A DNA stretch of 34,453 bases from Desulfobacterales bacterium (GTDB lineage: Bacteria; Desulfobacterota; Desulfobacteria; Desulfobacterales; JAHEIW01): NCBI GenBank assembly GCA_020348305.1, contig CP070746.1, positions 2,897,995-2,932,447 on the forward strand, written 5' to 3'. The position numbers were made by a program, and so were the translations under genes. The notes below the pieces were generated by a model, which had not been told where the DNA came from, did no database searches, and saw only the letters and a program-made list of their open reading frames with translations. Shown piece after piece: positions 34,267 to 34,453 of the stretch (position 1 is its first letter; each line of letters begins with the position of its first letter).

Positions 34267-34453
34267 ACACCACCCGGCTTGCAAAAAGAGTTCCTTTATC
34301 TTGAACCGCAGAATCCACCGGAGGCCGCCAGAATATCGAAGTGAAAAATATGACCTTACTCCTTAGAAAACTTCTGATTCGAATTATATTTTGCCGGACC
34401 TGCCGTCATCACAGGCGTCATCAAAATCATCATATCGTGTATGTTCTGCGGTG
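34267..34453. other. Right-edge region, possible partial gene on the minus strand
   Basis: No complete gene is seen. On the minus strand, an open frame from the window edge to a stop at 34356-34358 reads DMMILMTPVMTAGPAKYNSNQ, then a short basic tail. It could be the C-terminus of a gene that starts outside the window, but I do not recognise it. A short plus-strand GTG frame is also open, with a basic, His-rich, unlikely sequence. Confidence 0.25.

Overview
The window looks like a chromosomal segment of moderate-to-low GC from an anaerobic, Gram-negative bacterium, most probably a Desulfobacterota (former Deltaproteobacteria) lineage. This is inferred from the gene families together: tandem bactofilins, a rubrerythrin-like diiron protein, an exported AmmeMemoRadiSam set, UPF0280, an AMIN/amidase with TPR-like modules, and a FadH-type dienoyl-CoA reductase. 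I see no rRNA, tRNA, CRISPR array, prophage or complete insertion sequence.

Layout. Bases 1-4459 (minus strand) hold a GltS-type Na+/carboxylate symporter, a decayed thiamine-diphosphate enzyme, a zinc alcohol dehydrogenase and a short-chain dehydrogenase, with several dispersed repeats between them. Bases 4698-14030 (minus strand) hold housekeeping genes: a cell-wall amidase, mutS, a HIT hydrolase, a tight four-gene cluster (Mut7-C protein, ATP-grasp, dNTPase-like HD protein, UPF0280), and a DUF1232-like/DnaJ fusion.

Bases 14448-21861 (plus strand) hold a divergent transmembrane protein kinase, then, behind its own good sigma70-type promoter, an exported AmmeMemoRadiSam operon. That operon encodes a Memo-AMMECR1 fusion with a signal peptide, a polytopic membrane protein with an embedded spermidine-synthase-like domain, and a radical SAM enzyme with a twin-arginine signal. 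Bases 21917-24416 hold an exported gluzincin peptidase, a MaoC hydratase and two bactofilins.

Bases 24672-27812 (plus strand) hold an exported protein-L-isoaspartate methyltransferase followed 6 nt later by a second polytopic protein with a spermidine-synthase-like middle. Bases 27970-34266 hold a small conserved protein, a rubrerythrin-like protein, a broken universal stress protein gene, a second GltS paralogue, a GAF-SpoIIE phosphatase and FadH.

The most interesting theme is that two separate loci each pair an exported enzyme of a normally cytoplasmic SAM-dependent class (radical SAM; Pcm) with a membrane protein whose spermidine-synthase-like domain is predicted, by the positive-inside rule, to face the periplasm and to lack the catalytic acids of real aminopropyltransferases. 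This suggests SAM-linked chemistry outside the cytoplasmic membrane. It is an inference, but it can be tested.
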